Of a DNA stretch of 64,000 bases, positions 54,437 to 62,969 are shown piece by piece. A model generated the notes under the pieces. The model was not told the origin of the DNA. It searched no databases and saw only the letters and a list, made by a program, of their open reading frames with translations. The stretch is from positions 62,001 through 126,000 of the forward strand of contig NZ_WJIC01000004.1 in assembly GCF_009649815.1 (NCBI RefSeq). The letters are read 5' to 3'. Source of the DNA: Nocardia sp. SYP-A9097. Lineage in GTDB: Bacteria > Actinomycetota > Actinomycetes > Mycobacteriales > Mycobacteriaceae. A program made the translations under genes and the position numbers. How positions within the stretch are numbered: the first letter of the stretch is position 1; each line of letters starts with the position of its first letter.

Positions 54437-55067
54437 TCACGGTGTGGGTTCGTTTCGCCGGGGCGGCACGTACAGCATCGACAACAACGCGAACCCGCCG
54501 TGAGCTGCGGATTTCCGCCGATTTGGCGGTAGTTCGGCGGGCTTACCAGCGGGCGCCGTGGTAATCCCGTGCCGCCTGTCTTCGGCGCGGCTGATGATGA
54601 TGTAGTTGCCTTCGGCGTCGGCGGGGACTTGTTCGTCGTAGACGCAGTTCATCACCCTTGTGGTGTAAGGGGATTCGTTCATGCAGAAGGGCATGTAGCG
54701 GAGCTGGCCGGTACCCATGACCGGGTCGTGGTTGTAGGTGGTGGGGCGGGTGGGGATCTTGCCCTTCACTTCGACGACCTTGCCGTAGTCGCGGTGCAGG
54801 ATGGTGCGCAGGTAGCCGTCGGGGATTCGGTCGGGGTAGCGCAGGACCCGGTGGTTGGATTCACTCATTGCGAGGGCCCCGTCCGACGGCAGACGAGTCT
54901 GCCCATTGTGCTGTTTCCCGGTGCCTCGTATGGGTCTCGTTGGCCGGTCGCGGATCCGCGTTCTCGGTTCGCTCCGAGGACCCACAGGCGGCCGCACGTG
55001 ACAGCAGCAGGGCCGCCGCGAGAACGGCCCGAATCCGAACCTTTCGTCGAAGCGCTGAAGAACCCAT
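54437..55067 (-). pseudogene. Lipoprotein of unknown function split by a frameshift
   Basis: From ATG 55067 (MGSSALRRKVRIRAVLAAAL) one frame gives a basic N-region, hydrophobic core and lipobox-like RAAACGSS, then runs to a stop at 54861. The continuing protein-like sequence is in another frame, from about 54900 through ATG 54868: VLRYPDRIPDGYLRTILHRD, VVEVKGKIPTRPTTYNHDPV, LRYMPFCMNESPYTTRVMNC, NYIIISRAED, to a stop at 54437. The second part resembles secreted actinobacterial proteins of unknown role. Either the two parts are one broken lipoprotein gene or the 143-residue protein from 54868 is a separate gene. Confidence 0.5.
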
Positions 55068-55173
55068 GACTACTGCCTCGGTCGCGACATGATCAATTTG
55101 CCAAGAGTTAGCCATAACTAGATGAGATTCGGTGCCGACTTCGTTCATGCGACTCCCACAACGGGACCCTGGG

Positions 55174-56070
55174 TCACCGCAGGAGCGGCAGAAAAGTGTC
55201 GGCGATGACTTGGTAGCCGGTGTCGTTGGCGTGAATGTCGTTGCGGGACATATTGGTCCACTCCATTACTCGGGACACGTTGAGTGGCACCTGCTGATCG
55301 CCGTAGGGGACCATCGGGGTGAGGGCGTTGGTGGCGAACACGGCCGAGACGTCGGCGAGGGGGATCGCGTGGCGTGCGAAGGCGTCCCCGATGCTGGAGT
55401 TGACCATTCCGGTCAGGGGCATGGTGATCGCCGCCAGGACCTGGCCACCGGGTTCGAGGTATTTCGCGAGGAACGGGTTGTAGAGGTTCATGCCGACGAT
55501 CCGGGTGTGCGGTCCGGCGACCGTCTGCAACCTGTCGAGAATGATGTTGAGGTTCGGGCCCATCGCCTTGATGCCGGTGAGCACGCACGCGACGTCGAAG
55601 CGGCCACCGAGTGCGCATCGATCGACGTCGTTGGCACCGATATCGAGGGTGACGATGACATTGTCGTCGTGATGAGCGCGCAGAAATGCCTCGGCTTCCA
55701 CCAATTGCGGGTCGGTGTAAGGGTGTTCGAATCCGCAGCCGCCCTCGAGCATTGTGCGGGTGGACTCTCCGGGGCAGCCGAGGTTGGTGAATTCGAACCC
55801 TTGGTCGCGTGACTGAGCCTCGGTTCCCAGGGTGCGGGCGATGTCTTGCGCGTACCCGCGCCCGACCAGATAGTGGTCGTAATTGTGGCTGCCGGGCAGG
55901 GTTTGGAAGCCTGCCGCTAGCGAGTCTCCGAGCGCGAGGTAGTACTGCGTCGACCGATCACCGGTATTGGAATCCGCGGCGGCGTGCCCGGCACCACCGG
56001 TCAGTGCGGCCGCTGCCAGCGCGGCGGTCGCCGCGATCTGCGAGATCTTTCGGGTGTGGGGTGATCGCAC
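55174..56070 (-). CDS. Secreted SGNH/GDSL hydrolase
   Basis: 298 residues. The signal peptide IAATAALAAAALTGGAGHAA ends near AAADS. Block I is YYLALGDSLAAGFQ (catalytic Ser), block III has the Asn in VTLDIGANDVD, and block V is NDIHANDTGYQ (Asp/His). Several cysteines (LGCPG, GGCGF, CALGGRFDVAC) could form disulfides outside the cell. Probably an extracellular esterase or lipase. Start ATG 56070. The divergent TetR gene begins 94 bp away with two perfect palindromes in between, so this is its likely target. Confidence 0.9.
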   Translation of the reverse strand: MRSPHTRKISQIAATAALAAAALTGGAGHAAADSNTGDRSTQYYLALGDSLAAGFQTLPGSHNYDHYLVGRGYAQDIARTLGTEAQSRDQGFEFTNLGCPGESTRTMLEGGCGFEHPYTDPQLVEAEAFLRAHHDDNVIVTLDIGANDVDRCALGGRFDVACVLTGIKAMGPNLNIILDRLQTVAGPHTRIVGMNLYNPFLAKYLEPGGQVLAAITMPLTGMVNSSIGDAFARHAIPLADVSAVFATNALTPMVPYGDQQVPLNVSRVMEWTNMSRNDIHANDTGYQVIADTFLPLLR

Positions 56071-56105
56071 GTGAGGACTCCTTGTTCGAGAATCGAACGG
56101 ATTGG

Positions 56106-56160
56106 TTAGTCAATTGACTACATTGTCGGCGCGTACGCTACGTTAGTCATATGACTACAT
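56106..56160. promoter_or_regulatory. Two TetR-type operators between the SGNH hydrolase and tetR
   Basis: TAGTCAATTGACTA (56107-56120) and TAGTCATATGACTA (56144-56157) are both perfect 14-bp palindromes. The wider unit GTTAGTCANNTGACTACAT is a direct repeat with centres 37 bp apart. They lie 37-87 bp from the hydrolase start and 7-57 bp from the tetR start, ideal for shared autorepression. Confidence 0.88.
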
Positions 56161-56163
56161 CAA

Positions 56164-56748
56164 GTGCGCGGTGGTGTGGAGTTGCCTGACGCGACGCCGA
56201 CAGGCAAGGACGCAGTGGTCGCCGCCGTCCTGGCCAGTGCCGCAGACCTTTTCGCGCAGCGGGGCCCGGCCGCGACGACGGTGCGCCACATTGCCGCGCA
56301 GGCGGGGGTGAACCACGGGTTGGTCTTCCGATACTTCGGCACCAAGGACCAACTGATCGGGGCCGTGCTCGATCATCTCGGGATGGAAATGGCGACCCTG
56401 CAGAATTCGGGAGCCTCGCTCGAGCAGCTCGACGCAGGATTCGAACGCCAGTGGCGCGTGCTCGCTCGCGCCATCCTCGACGGGTTCCCCGTAGGGCAAC
56501 TCCAGAAGCAATTCGCCGGAATGCAGGGCCTGCTCGAACACGCGCTCACCCTGCACGACGACGATGTCACAGCCAGGACCGCTCTCGCCAATGCCGTTGC
56601 CCTCCAGTTGGGCTGGCGATTGTTCGAGCCATTCCTGCGCGCCGCGGCAGGCATCGAGGACGTCGCCGAATCCGATCTGCGCGAGGCCGTGAACACCGAA
56701 ATGGCACGAATATTTCGCCCTGCCCACTCCGGGCCGACGACGATCTAG
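56164..56748 (+). CDS. TetR-family regulator of the SGNH hydrolase
   Basis: 194 residues. DNA-binding part: VLASAADLFAQRGPAATTVR, HIAAQAGVNHGLVFRYFGTK and DQLIGAVLDH. The C-terminal helical ligand domain is not classifiable by eye. GTG start 56164; the ATG at 56151 is in another frame and stops at once. Two perfect palindromes lie directly upstream and probably serve both this gene and the divergent hydrolase. A second TetR gene follows 71 bp later but has its own operator-like repeat. Confidence 0.9.
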   Translation: MRGGVELPDATPTGKDAVVAAVLASAADLFAQRGPAATTVRHIAAQAGVNHGLVFRYFGTKDQLIGAVLDHLGMEMATLQNSGASLEQLDAGFERQWRVLARAILDGFPVGQLQKQFAGMQGLLEHALTLHDDDVTARTALANAVALQLGWRLFEPFLRAAAGIEDVAESDLREAVNTEMARIFRPAHSGPTTI

Positions 56749-56779
56749 ACGCCCTGTCGATTTAGAATCACCACGTCCA

Positions 56780-56812
56780 CTTCCGATACGATGTCCACAA
56801 TCGTTTCGGAAG
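56780..56812. promoter_or_regulatory. Inverted repeat upstream of the second TetR gene
   Basis: CTTCCGATACGAT (56780-56792) and ATCGTTTCGGAAG (56800-56812) are 13-bp inverted repeats with one mismatch and a 7-bp spacer. The right arm runs into the ribosome binding site (GGAAGGGG) of the gene at 56820. Probable autoregulatory operator. Confidence 0.75.
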
Positions 56813-56819
56813 GGGATTC

Positions 56820-57428
56820 ATGGCATCGGAGGATCGCCGCAGCCGTCGCACCCGGCGACTGCTGCGCGAGGCGTTCGTGGCACTGATCCTGGAACGCGGC
56901 TACTCCGCGGTGCGGGTCGAGGAGATCACCGAACGAGCCGACTTGGGCCGCGCCACCTTCTATACGCACTTCGCCGATAAGGACGCGCTGTTGGACAGTG
57001 TCGTCTCGGAATTGATCGACGAAATGCACCTCCGCCTACAGCCTTTGATGGCCGATTCGGTGAAGGCGTTCACCGGCAAACCGGTGCTCGAACTCTTCCG
57101 TCTCGCCGCGCATGAGCGTGAGGCCTATCGCGTAGTGCTGCGCGGCGAGGGTGACGGCCGAGCCCTGCGTCGATTCACCGAGGACCGCGCGAGCGCGGCG
57201 GCACGGATCTTCACCGAACGCGCCGCCGCTCAGGGCGTGACCCTGCGGGTCGATGCCGACATACTGGCCCGGGCCTGGGTCGGCGAACTGGTCGCCACCC
57301 TGACCTGGTGGCTGGAGTCGGGCAGCACCTTGACGCCCGAGCAGATCACCGGCGAATTGGTGAATCTGTCGCTGCGCGGCCGGTATTGGGCATCGGGCTT
57401 CGACGACGAGCTCCCGGTACGCGGCTGA
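56820..57428 (+). CDS. TetR-family regulator
   Basis: 202 residues. The helix-turn-helix spans residues ~10-60: RRLLREAFVALILERGYSAV, VEEITERADLGRATFYTHFA and DKDALLDSVV. The ligand domain has an aromatic-rich end (AWVGELVATLTWWLESGS). ATG 56820 follows GGAAGGGG. Its own inverted repeat lies upstream. No obvious target besides itself; the convergent secreted-protein gene at 57489 or the DUF202 operon are candidates only by proximity. Confidence 0.9.
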   Translation: MASEDRRSRRTRRLLREAFVALILERGYSAVRVEEITERADLGRATFYTHFADKDALLDSVVSELIDEMHLRLQPLMADSVKAFTGKPVLELFRLAAHEREAYRVVLRGEGDGRALRRFTEDRASAAARIFTERAAAQGVTLRVDADILARAWVGELVATLTWWLESGSTLTPEQITGELVNLSLRGRYWASGFDDELPVRG

Positions 57429-57488
57429 GTCGATCCAGCGCTCTCGCCAAAGAGATTGCGGGAGAACCGGATCGACTACACCGTGCGC

Positions 57489-58184
57489 TCAGCGGGTTTC
57501 CGGGGAGGCCGCCGGCATGGGCGCGGTGATGGCGGTGAAGTACTGCACGGCCGAGGCCAGGGCGACCGGCGCGGCGATGAACAGGGTGCCGCCGATCGCA
57601 CCGATCGGTGCGGTGACCAGGGCCCCGGCCACGCATCCGGCCAGTGGACCGAAGATCGCGGTGAGTACCGCGCTCGGGGCGGCGACCACGCCGCCGATGA
57701 CACAGCCCACCCCGGCCGCCAAGACACCACCGACAATGGCGCCCATCATGACCGAGAAGCGAACCTGCCCATCCATCTTGGTGAAGGCCTCCTTATCGCG
57801 TTCGTCGCGGGTGCGCGCGGTGACCTCCCGCATGGTGGCGATCGGCGCCGCTGGCGTGGCGCGCGCCGGATCCAGGATCGGGGTCAGGGTCGCGGTGCGG
57901 CCGTCAACGACCGCCGCGATGGGAAAGATCTTGTCGTCGAGGTGAAATGAGAGCGGCAGGCTCGCCAGGAGCTGACCGTCTGCCGCCTTCACGACCAAGG
58001 TGTCCCGGTCGACCGCGATCGATCCGGCGTCGGTGGTGATCACGGCGGAGTCGCCGTGCTGGGCAGCGGTGTAGTTCACCGCCGAGGTCGTCGCAAGGGC
58101 CGGGTCCGCGTGCACAATACCTGTCGAGGCGGTGATGACCCCCGCCCCGAGCACTGCGGTGGCAACGACTGTCCTGATCTTCAT
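57489..58184 (-). CDS. Secreted protein with glycine-zipper hydrophobic tail
   Basis: 231 residues. A signal peptide (VVATAVLGAGVITASTGIVHA, cleavage near HA-DP) precedes a mature N-terminal beta-type domain (VDRDTLVVKAADGQLLASLP). The C-terminal third is rich in small residues with glycine-zipper spacing (GAIVGGVLAAGVGCVIGGVV, PLAGCVAGALVTAPIGAIGG). I recognise this type as common in Nocardia and Rhodococcus but know no function. Start ATG 58184. It converges on the second TetR gene. Confidence 0.8.
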   Translation of the reverse strand: MKIRTVVATAVLGAGVITASTGIVHADPALATTSAVNYTAAQHGDSAVITTDAGSIAVDRDTLVVKAADGQLLASLPLSFHLDDKIFPIAAVVDGRTATLTPILDPARATPAAPIATMREVTARTRDERDKEAFTKMDGQVRFSVMMGAIVGGVLAAGVGCVIGGVVAAPSAVLTAIFGPLAGCVAGALVTAPIGAIGGTLFIAAPVALASAVQYFTAITAPMPAASPETR

Positions 58185-58470
58185 TCTTCTTGGTTCCGTT
58201 CTCTACGAGGGCATCTGGGCCATGCCCGAGGCGCGAAGCGGTCAGCCGACACAGAAATACGCTGATCGACACCGTGTCCATAACTGGCGCTTTAGACCAG
58301 TACTGACTAACGCGTCGGGACTGTAGTTGTGACGCCCCCCACTCGTCAACCGTCCTTGCGACGTGGCTCACCGCCGTAACCGAGCCGAGCGTATCTGGAC
58401 ACCATGTCTATTTATGTGCATCATGTCTACAGAAGAAGTTTGCTGGATCCCGATCAACGAGGACCGATAC

Positions 58471-58881
58471 GTGCGAAGCCAGGAGATCGACCATCGCCCA
58501 CCGGCCGGTGCGCACACCGCCACCACGACGCCGTCGTCAGATGCGCGGACCACCAATGCACCGCTGGACTATCGGTTCAGCCTGGCCAATGAACGCACCT
58601 TCCTGGCATGGATCCGCACCGCGCTGGGATTGCTCGCGGGCGGGGTAGCCGCCCAAACGCTCGCCGAGCAGTTCTCCACCTCGGGCTTCCGCCGCACCAT
58701 CGCCGCGGCCTGCGCGGGGCTCGCGGTCGTGATCGCCACGCGGGCCTATCAGCAGTGGCGCCGGGTCGAAGCGGCAATGCGGCGGGGCGCGCACCTACCC
58801 GCCTCGGCACTGGTGCCAGCACTCACGATTGGCGTCACCGGGGTAGCGCTGGCCGCCGGTGTCGCGGTGCTCGTCTCATGA
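58471..58881 (+). CDS. DUF202 (YidH-like) membrane protein 1
   Basis: 136 residues. The DUF202 signature LANERTFLAWIRTALGLLAG is at residues ~33-52, followed by three predicted helices (AACAGLAVVIATRAYQQW and VPALTIGVTGVALAAGVAVL). GTG start 58471 has GAGGA about 7-11 bases upstream; ATG 58423 in the same frame would add 16 residues. ATGA overlap with the second DUF202 gene. It opens a tight operon with FGE and a sulfatase, the same gene company as E. coli yidG/yidH near yidF and yidJ (recalled). Confidence 0.87.
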   Translation: MRSQEIDHRPPAGAHTATTTPSSDARTTNAPLDYRFSLANERTFLAWIRTALGLLAGGVAAQTLAEQFSTSGFRRTIAAACAGLAVVIATRAYQQWRRVEAAMRRGAHLPASALVPALTIGVTGVALAAGVAVLVS

Positions 58882-59189
58882 CCGCCCCGGCAGCATGGGG
58901 ACCCGACGCCGGTCTCGCGGTAGAACGCACCGCCTTGGCGTGGCGGCGCACCGCGCTTTCGGCAGTGGTCGCTGTCGCGGTGCTTGCGCACGCCGCGTCG
59001 ACCACCGCCGCGGCCGCACTCACCACGACCGCCTCGGCCCTGATACTGACGTTCGTCGCCGTGGCGTGCCAATACCGCAATCATGTTCTGCGCAAACGAC
59101 ACCCACGGGCCGTAGCCGGGTTGATCGCGACCGTCGCGACTACCGTCGCGATCTGTTCTGCCGTCATCACGACCGGATTTGTCCTATGA
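58878..59189 (+). CDS. DUF202 membrane protein 2
   Basis: 103 residues. DUF202 motif VERTALAWRRTALSAVVAVA at residues ~15-34, then two more hydrophobic helices (LTTTASALILTFVAVACQY, LIATVATTVAICSAVITTG). ATG 58878 overlaps the previous stop and its own stop overlaps the FGE start (ATGA at 59186), so all three are translationally coupled. Paired short and long DUF202 proteins probably assemble together in the membrane; their activity is unknown. Confidence 0.88.
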   Translation: MTAPAAWGPDAGLAVERTALAWRRTALSAVVAVAVLAHAASTTAAAALTTTASALILTFVAVACQYRNHVLRKRHPRAVAGLIATVATTVAICSAVITTGFVL

Positions 59190-60121
59190 GTTGCTGCTCA
59201 CCCAGGCGCGAGGATCGTGCGCCGGATTCGAACCACAGCACCACGGCCACCTCGAATTACTCTCCGGCCGACAAGTACCCCGGTCGGCATCTGATCCCGC
59301 TGTCCGGCGGTGAATTCCGCATGGGCAGTGAGGCTTTCGACAGCTACCGTGCCGACGGGGAGGGTCCCGCGCGACCGGTGCGCGTGTCGCGGTTCGAGAT
59401 CGCCGCGCACACCGTCACCAACGATTCGTACGCCGAGTTCGTGGCCGCCACCGGATATCGCGGCGACGCTGAACGTTTCGGCTGGTCCTATGTCTTCGCC
59501 GGGGTACTGCCCGCGGCACTGCGACGTGATGTCCGCCGCCCGGACGCCACCCCGTGGTGGTGTGCGGTCCCCGGCACGACCTGGCGCACGCCGGAGGGAC
59601 CGGGCAGCGACCTGACCGGACGCGGGAAGCATCCCGTGGTGCACGTGTCGTGGAACGACGCGCGGGCGTTCTGCGCCTGGTCGGGCACTCGACTGCCGAG
59701 CGAGGCCGAGTGGGAATTCGCCGCGCGCGGTGGACTCGATCAGTCTCGCTATCCCTGGGGTGATGAACTTGCCGCAGATAAGTTCCGCTGCAATATCTTT
59801 CGTGGGCGCTTCCCCGCCCACAACACCGCTGTCGACGGCTATCGCACCACCGCGCCGGTAAACGCCTTCTCCCCCAATGCCTTCGGCCTCTACAACGCGG
59901 TCGGCAATGTCTGGGAATGGTGCGCGGACCATTGGCGCACCGACCACAACCGCGACCTCGTCATCGATCCGCGCGGTCCCGCCGACGGTGATACCCGGGT
60001 GCTGCGCGGCGGATCCTATCTCTGCCACGACAGCTACTGCAACCGCTACCGCGTGGCCGCCCGTATCCACAACTCCCCCGATTCCACGAGCGGCAATACC
60101 GGATTCCGCGTCGCCCGCTGA
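59186..60121 (+). CDS. Formylglycine-generating enzyme (sulfatase-modifying factor)
   Basis: 311 residues. Oxidises the Cys of CxPxR in sulfatases to formylglycine. Landmarks: HLIPLSGGEFRMGSEAFDSY, HPVVHVSWNDARAFCAWSGT, RLPSEAEWEFAARGG, GNVWEWCADHW, and the catalytic copper-binding pair in GGSYLCHDSYCNRYRVAARI, then SGNTGFRVAR. All key residues are present. It starts MSCCSPRRED with no export signal. Directly upstream are two DUF202 genes and downstream a CVPSR sulfatase, which is its obvious client, although that gene is frameshifted. The CSPSR arylsulfatase at 9368 is another possible client. Confidence 0.96.
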   Translation: MSCCSPRREDRAPDSNHSTTATSNYSPADKYPGRHLIPLSGGEFRMGSEAFDSYRADGEGPARPVRVSRFEIAAHTVTNDSYAEFVAATGYRGDAERFGWSYVFAGVLPAALRRDVRRPDATPWWCAVPGTTWRTPEGPGSDLTGRGKHPVVHVSWNDARAFCAWSGTRLPSEAEWEFAARGGLDQSRYPWGDELAADKFRCNIFRGRFPAHNTAVDGYRTTAPVNAFSPNAFGLYNAVGNVWEWCADHWRTDHNRDLVIDPRGPADGDTRVLRGGSYLCHDSYCNRYRVAARIHNSPDSTSGNTGFRVAR

Positions 60122-60175
60122 CCGATCTCACCCGGCCCCGCTCTCCGGGTCCGTGCACCAGAAAGGGATTTCCCT

Positions 60176-61626
60176 GTGACCGAACAACCGATGAACGTAC
60201 TGGTCATCGTGTCCGACCAGCACAACCCGAAGATTCTTGGCGCGGCGGGCAATACCACCGTGCGCACCCCGAATATGGACGCGCTCGCCGCGCGCGGCAC
60301 CCGCTTCGACTCGGCCTACTGCCCGAGCCCGATCTGTGTGCCCTCACGCGCGTCCTTCGCCACCGGGCTCTATCCCCACCAGCCGGATACTGGGACAACG
60401 CCATGGGGTACGACGGAGCGGTCGAAAGCTGGGGACACCAGCTGCAGCGGGCCGGACGCAGGGTCGAATCCATTGGAAAACTGCACTACCGCAATGCTTC
60501 GGACCCAACCGGCTTCGATACCCAGCACCTGCCCATGCATCTCAAGGACGGCATCGGACAGGTGTGGGGATCGGTGCGTGATCCCCTGCCACGCCGCGAT
60601 AACGCACCGCTCATGGTGAGCATTTCCGGCGGCGCGGAGTCCGACTACACCCGCTACGACGCGGCGGTCACCGACCGCACCTGCCAATGGCTTACCGATG
60701 CCGAGAATCAGCGCGAGCCCTGGGTGCTCTATGCCGGACTGCTGGCCCCGCACTTTCCCTATCTCGCGCCACCACAGTTCTTCGATATGTACGACCCGGA
60801 CCAGATGCCCCCTCCCACACAGCGTCCCGATCACGGTCACGTGCGGCACCCCTGGGTGGAGACGTTCGCCGGGGTACTGCCGGGGCTCGACAACGCCAAC
60901 ACCGAGGAAGAGCGTCGGCGGGCTGCCGCAGCCTATTACGGACTGGTCAGCTACCTCGACTTCAACCTCGGACGGATCCTGGACGCCCTGGAAGCCAGTG
61001 GGCAGGCCGACAACACCCTGGTCATCTACACCAGCGACCACGGTGACATGGTCGGCAGTCGCGGGCTGTGGGGAAAGTCGTTGATGTACACCGAATCTTC
61101 CGGTATTCCCCTGCTCCTGGCAGGACCGGGCGTCCCGGAGGGCGCGATATGTCAGACCCCCGCCAGTCTCATTGACCTGTATCCCACCATCCTCGATGCC
61201 GCCGGTGTCGCCGATGCCGCCCCGGAACGGCGACCGGGACGTTCGCTGCTCGAATTAGCCAGCGCCGCTACCGATCCCGAGCGGGTGGTATTCAGCGAAT
61301 ACCACGCCATGGGCGCTACCAGCGGCGCGTTCTTGATCCGCAAGGGCGACTTCGCACTGCATTACTACGTCGGGTTTGCCCCGGAGCTCTACGACGTCGC
61401 GAACGATCCCGACCAAACTCGGGACCTGGCTTGGCATCCCGACCATCTCGATGTGCTCGAGGACCTGACCAGTGAACTGCGTTCACTGGTGGATCCAGAC
61501 GCTGTCGACCAACGCGCCAAGGCCGATCAGGCGGCGTTGGTCGACCGCTTCGGTGGTCCGGCTGCCGCTGCGGTCCTGGGCACTCCCGGGGAAACCCCGC
61601 CGCCCACACTGGACAACCAGTCCTGA
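60176..61626 (+). pseudogene. Sulfatase (choline-sulfatase-like) interrupted by a single frameshift
   Basis: From GTG 60176 the first frame reads MNVLVIVSDQHNPKILGAAG and the modification motif PICVPSRASFATGLYPHQ, then loses similarity. The following frame resumes at once with GYWDNAMGYDGAVESWGHQL, GKLHYRN, LVIYTSDHGDMVGSRGLWGK and IPLLLAGPG to the stop at 61626. The expected join is YPHQ-x-GYWDNA, so one base is missing at 60382-60384. The rest (about 480 residues) is intact, so the lesion is recent or a sequence error. GTG start with AAAGGGA upstream. Follows FGE by 54 bp in the same operon. Confidence 0.88.
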
Positions 61627-61649
61627 TCGCGGACAAAGGCGCTGACACC

Positions 61650-62306
61650 GTGACTATTCCCCCTCCACACGAACCTCCCACCACGACAACGCCTTCCGGA
61701 GTCCCCGAGCTTCGGGCGAAGCTCCGTGACCTCGGAGGCGCCCGCCATCTGATCGACGGCGCCGCCCCAATCCTCGGCTACATCATCGGATTCCAACTGC
61801 GCGGCATTGCGACCGGCATCGCCGCCGCGATCGCGACGGCCGCGATGATCGCCCTGCTGCGCATCCGGCACGGTGACCGATCCAAGGTGGTGGCCGCCTC
61901 CACCTTGCTGGTTCTGGTGTTCTCGGCCATGGCGGCCGTCACCGGCGAAGGCCGCGACTTCTTCCTGCCGCCACTGATCCTGTACTCCGGCTTGACGATC
62001 GGATTCGGAATCAGCCTGCTCACCTCGACGCCGCTGACCTTGCCGATCTGCCAGCGCATCCGATTCGAACCCGCGACCCCAGCCGACCCAGCGACTCGCA
62101 TCACCCTGCACCGCCGCGTCACGACGGCGTGGATGATCTTCTGCGCCGCACATGTGCTGATCATGGGACCGGTCTACCTCGCCGACAATGTCGTACTTCT
62201 CGGCACGCTCGCACTCATTCTGAACAAACCCGCACTCTTGGCAGCACTCGCCGGGACCTGGGTATGGCTGCGCCGCACATCGCGCACTTCACTCCGACGG
62301 ATCTGA
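61650..62306 (+). CDS. DUF3159-like membrane protein
   Basis: 218 residues. A short Pro/Thr-rich N-terminus leads to LRDLGGARHLIDGAAPILGY, and then about five or six hydrophobic helices (GIAAAIATAAMIALLRI, VVAASTLLVLVFSAMAAV, FLPPLILYSGLTIGFGISLL). The pattern, with charged residues after each second helix, is that of the actinobacterial DUF3159 family; function unknown. GTG start 61650, 23 bp after the sulfatase stop, so probably the last gene of the DUF202-FGE-sulfatase operon. Confidence 0.75.
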   Translation: MTIPPPHEPPTTTTPSGVPELRAKLRDLGGARHLIDGAAPILGYIIGFQLRGIATGIAAAIATAAMIALLRIRHGDRSKVVAASTLLVLVFSAMAAVTGEGRDFFLPPLILYSGLTIGFGISLLTSTPLTLPICQRIRFEPATPADPATRITLHRRVTTAWMIFCAAHVLIMGPVYLADNVVLLGTLALILNKPALLAALAGTWVWLRRTSRTSLRRI

Positions 62307-62318
62307 TCCGCCGACAGC

Positions 62319-62344
62319 AAAAACGCCCGGTTATCGACCGGGCG
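62319..62344 (-). terminator. Intrinsic terminator read on the minus strand
   Basis: CGCCCGGT (62324-62331) pairs with ACCGGGCG (62337-62344). The AAAAA before it becomes a U-tract on the minus strand. It lies just beyond a tRNA 3'-end-like fragment on that strand, the arrangement expected after a tRNA gene. It could also end the plus-strand operon as a simple hairpin. Confidence 0.6.
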
Positions 62345-62365
62345 TGAGTGGCGTAGATGGAGTAC

Positions 62366-62393
62366 GTGCCCCCGGTGGGGTTCGAACCGACGC
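62366..62393 (-). pseudogene. Degenerate tRNA 3'-end fragment (T-arm and acceptor)
   Basis: On the minus strand: GCGTCGGTTCGAACCCCACC then GGGGGCAC. The GGTTCGAACCC T-loop and a GGGGGCA acceptor end are tRNA-like and would pair with a 5' GCCCCCG, as in some arginine tRNAs. The T-stem has a C-C mismatch and no matching 5' half is found within 100 bp, so it is a fragment. It may be an att scar of another element. Confidence 0.55.
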
Positions 62394-62771
62394 AGGCTTG
62401 GTACGACCTCGATTGCTGCTTTCCGCAGATGTCGACCTCGGGTTGGCACGAGGCATGACCGGCCGAGCGGTTCACGCAGGTGCTGGAAGCGTTCTGACTG
62501 GTTGCGGTGACTGACGGTGGGTGGACAACGATGCCAACGGGCCGTAGGCGCACCACTGCCGGTACCCATGAGGGCGCGCGGGTGTTCTGATGTGACCCGA
62601 ATTCCTGCGGTGCCATGTTGTCCCACGGCGCCGATCCGCAATGATTGAACCCCCGGGTAGGGGTGTGGAATTCGGCGTCGCGATGCCGATGCCGAAGCAG
62701 CACCCTCTGTTGCTCGCTATGGGATGGATGACCTCCAGCCAGTGACGAATCCCTAGTCACGCCAGGGAAAT

Positions 62772-62791
62772 TGGCATCAAATTTGGCATCA
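62772..62791 (+). repeat. Paired arm-type repeats left of att C
   Basis: TGGCATCA at 62772-62779 and 62784-62791, 12 bp apart, as at att A and B. The remaining 62403-62915 sequence contains no recognisable gene; the last 130 bp align loosely with the sequence left of att B. Confidence 0.72.
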
Positions 62792-62915
62792 CGACAGGGC
62801 GGGACCCACGGGTCAGTGTGGGATCGCATGGACATCGTGGACGCTATCGGTTGCGCTGACCTGCGCCGATGACACGTGGCGGTACACGATAGAGCGTTCG
62901 GGACGGCAACCCGTT

Positions 62916-62961
62916 GGCTCATAACCCAGAGGTCGCAGGTTCAAATCCTGTCCCCGCTACT
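62916..62961 (+). repeat. att repeat C: exact copy of the tRNA-fMet 3' half
   Basis: All 46 bases match copy A, but the preceding base context is that of copy B (CGTTGGCTC rather than CTGGGCTC), so no tRNA is formed. It marks the right boundary of the second element. Confidence 0.9.
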
Positions 62962-62969
62962 ACGAAAGA

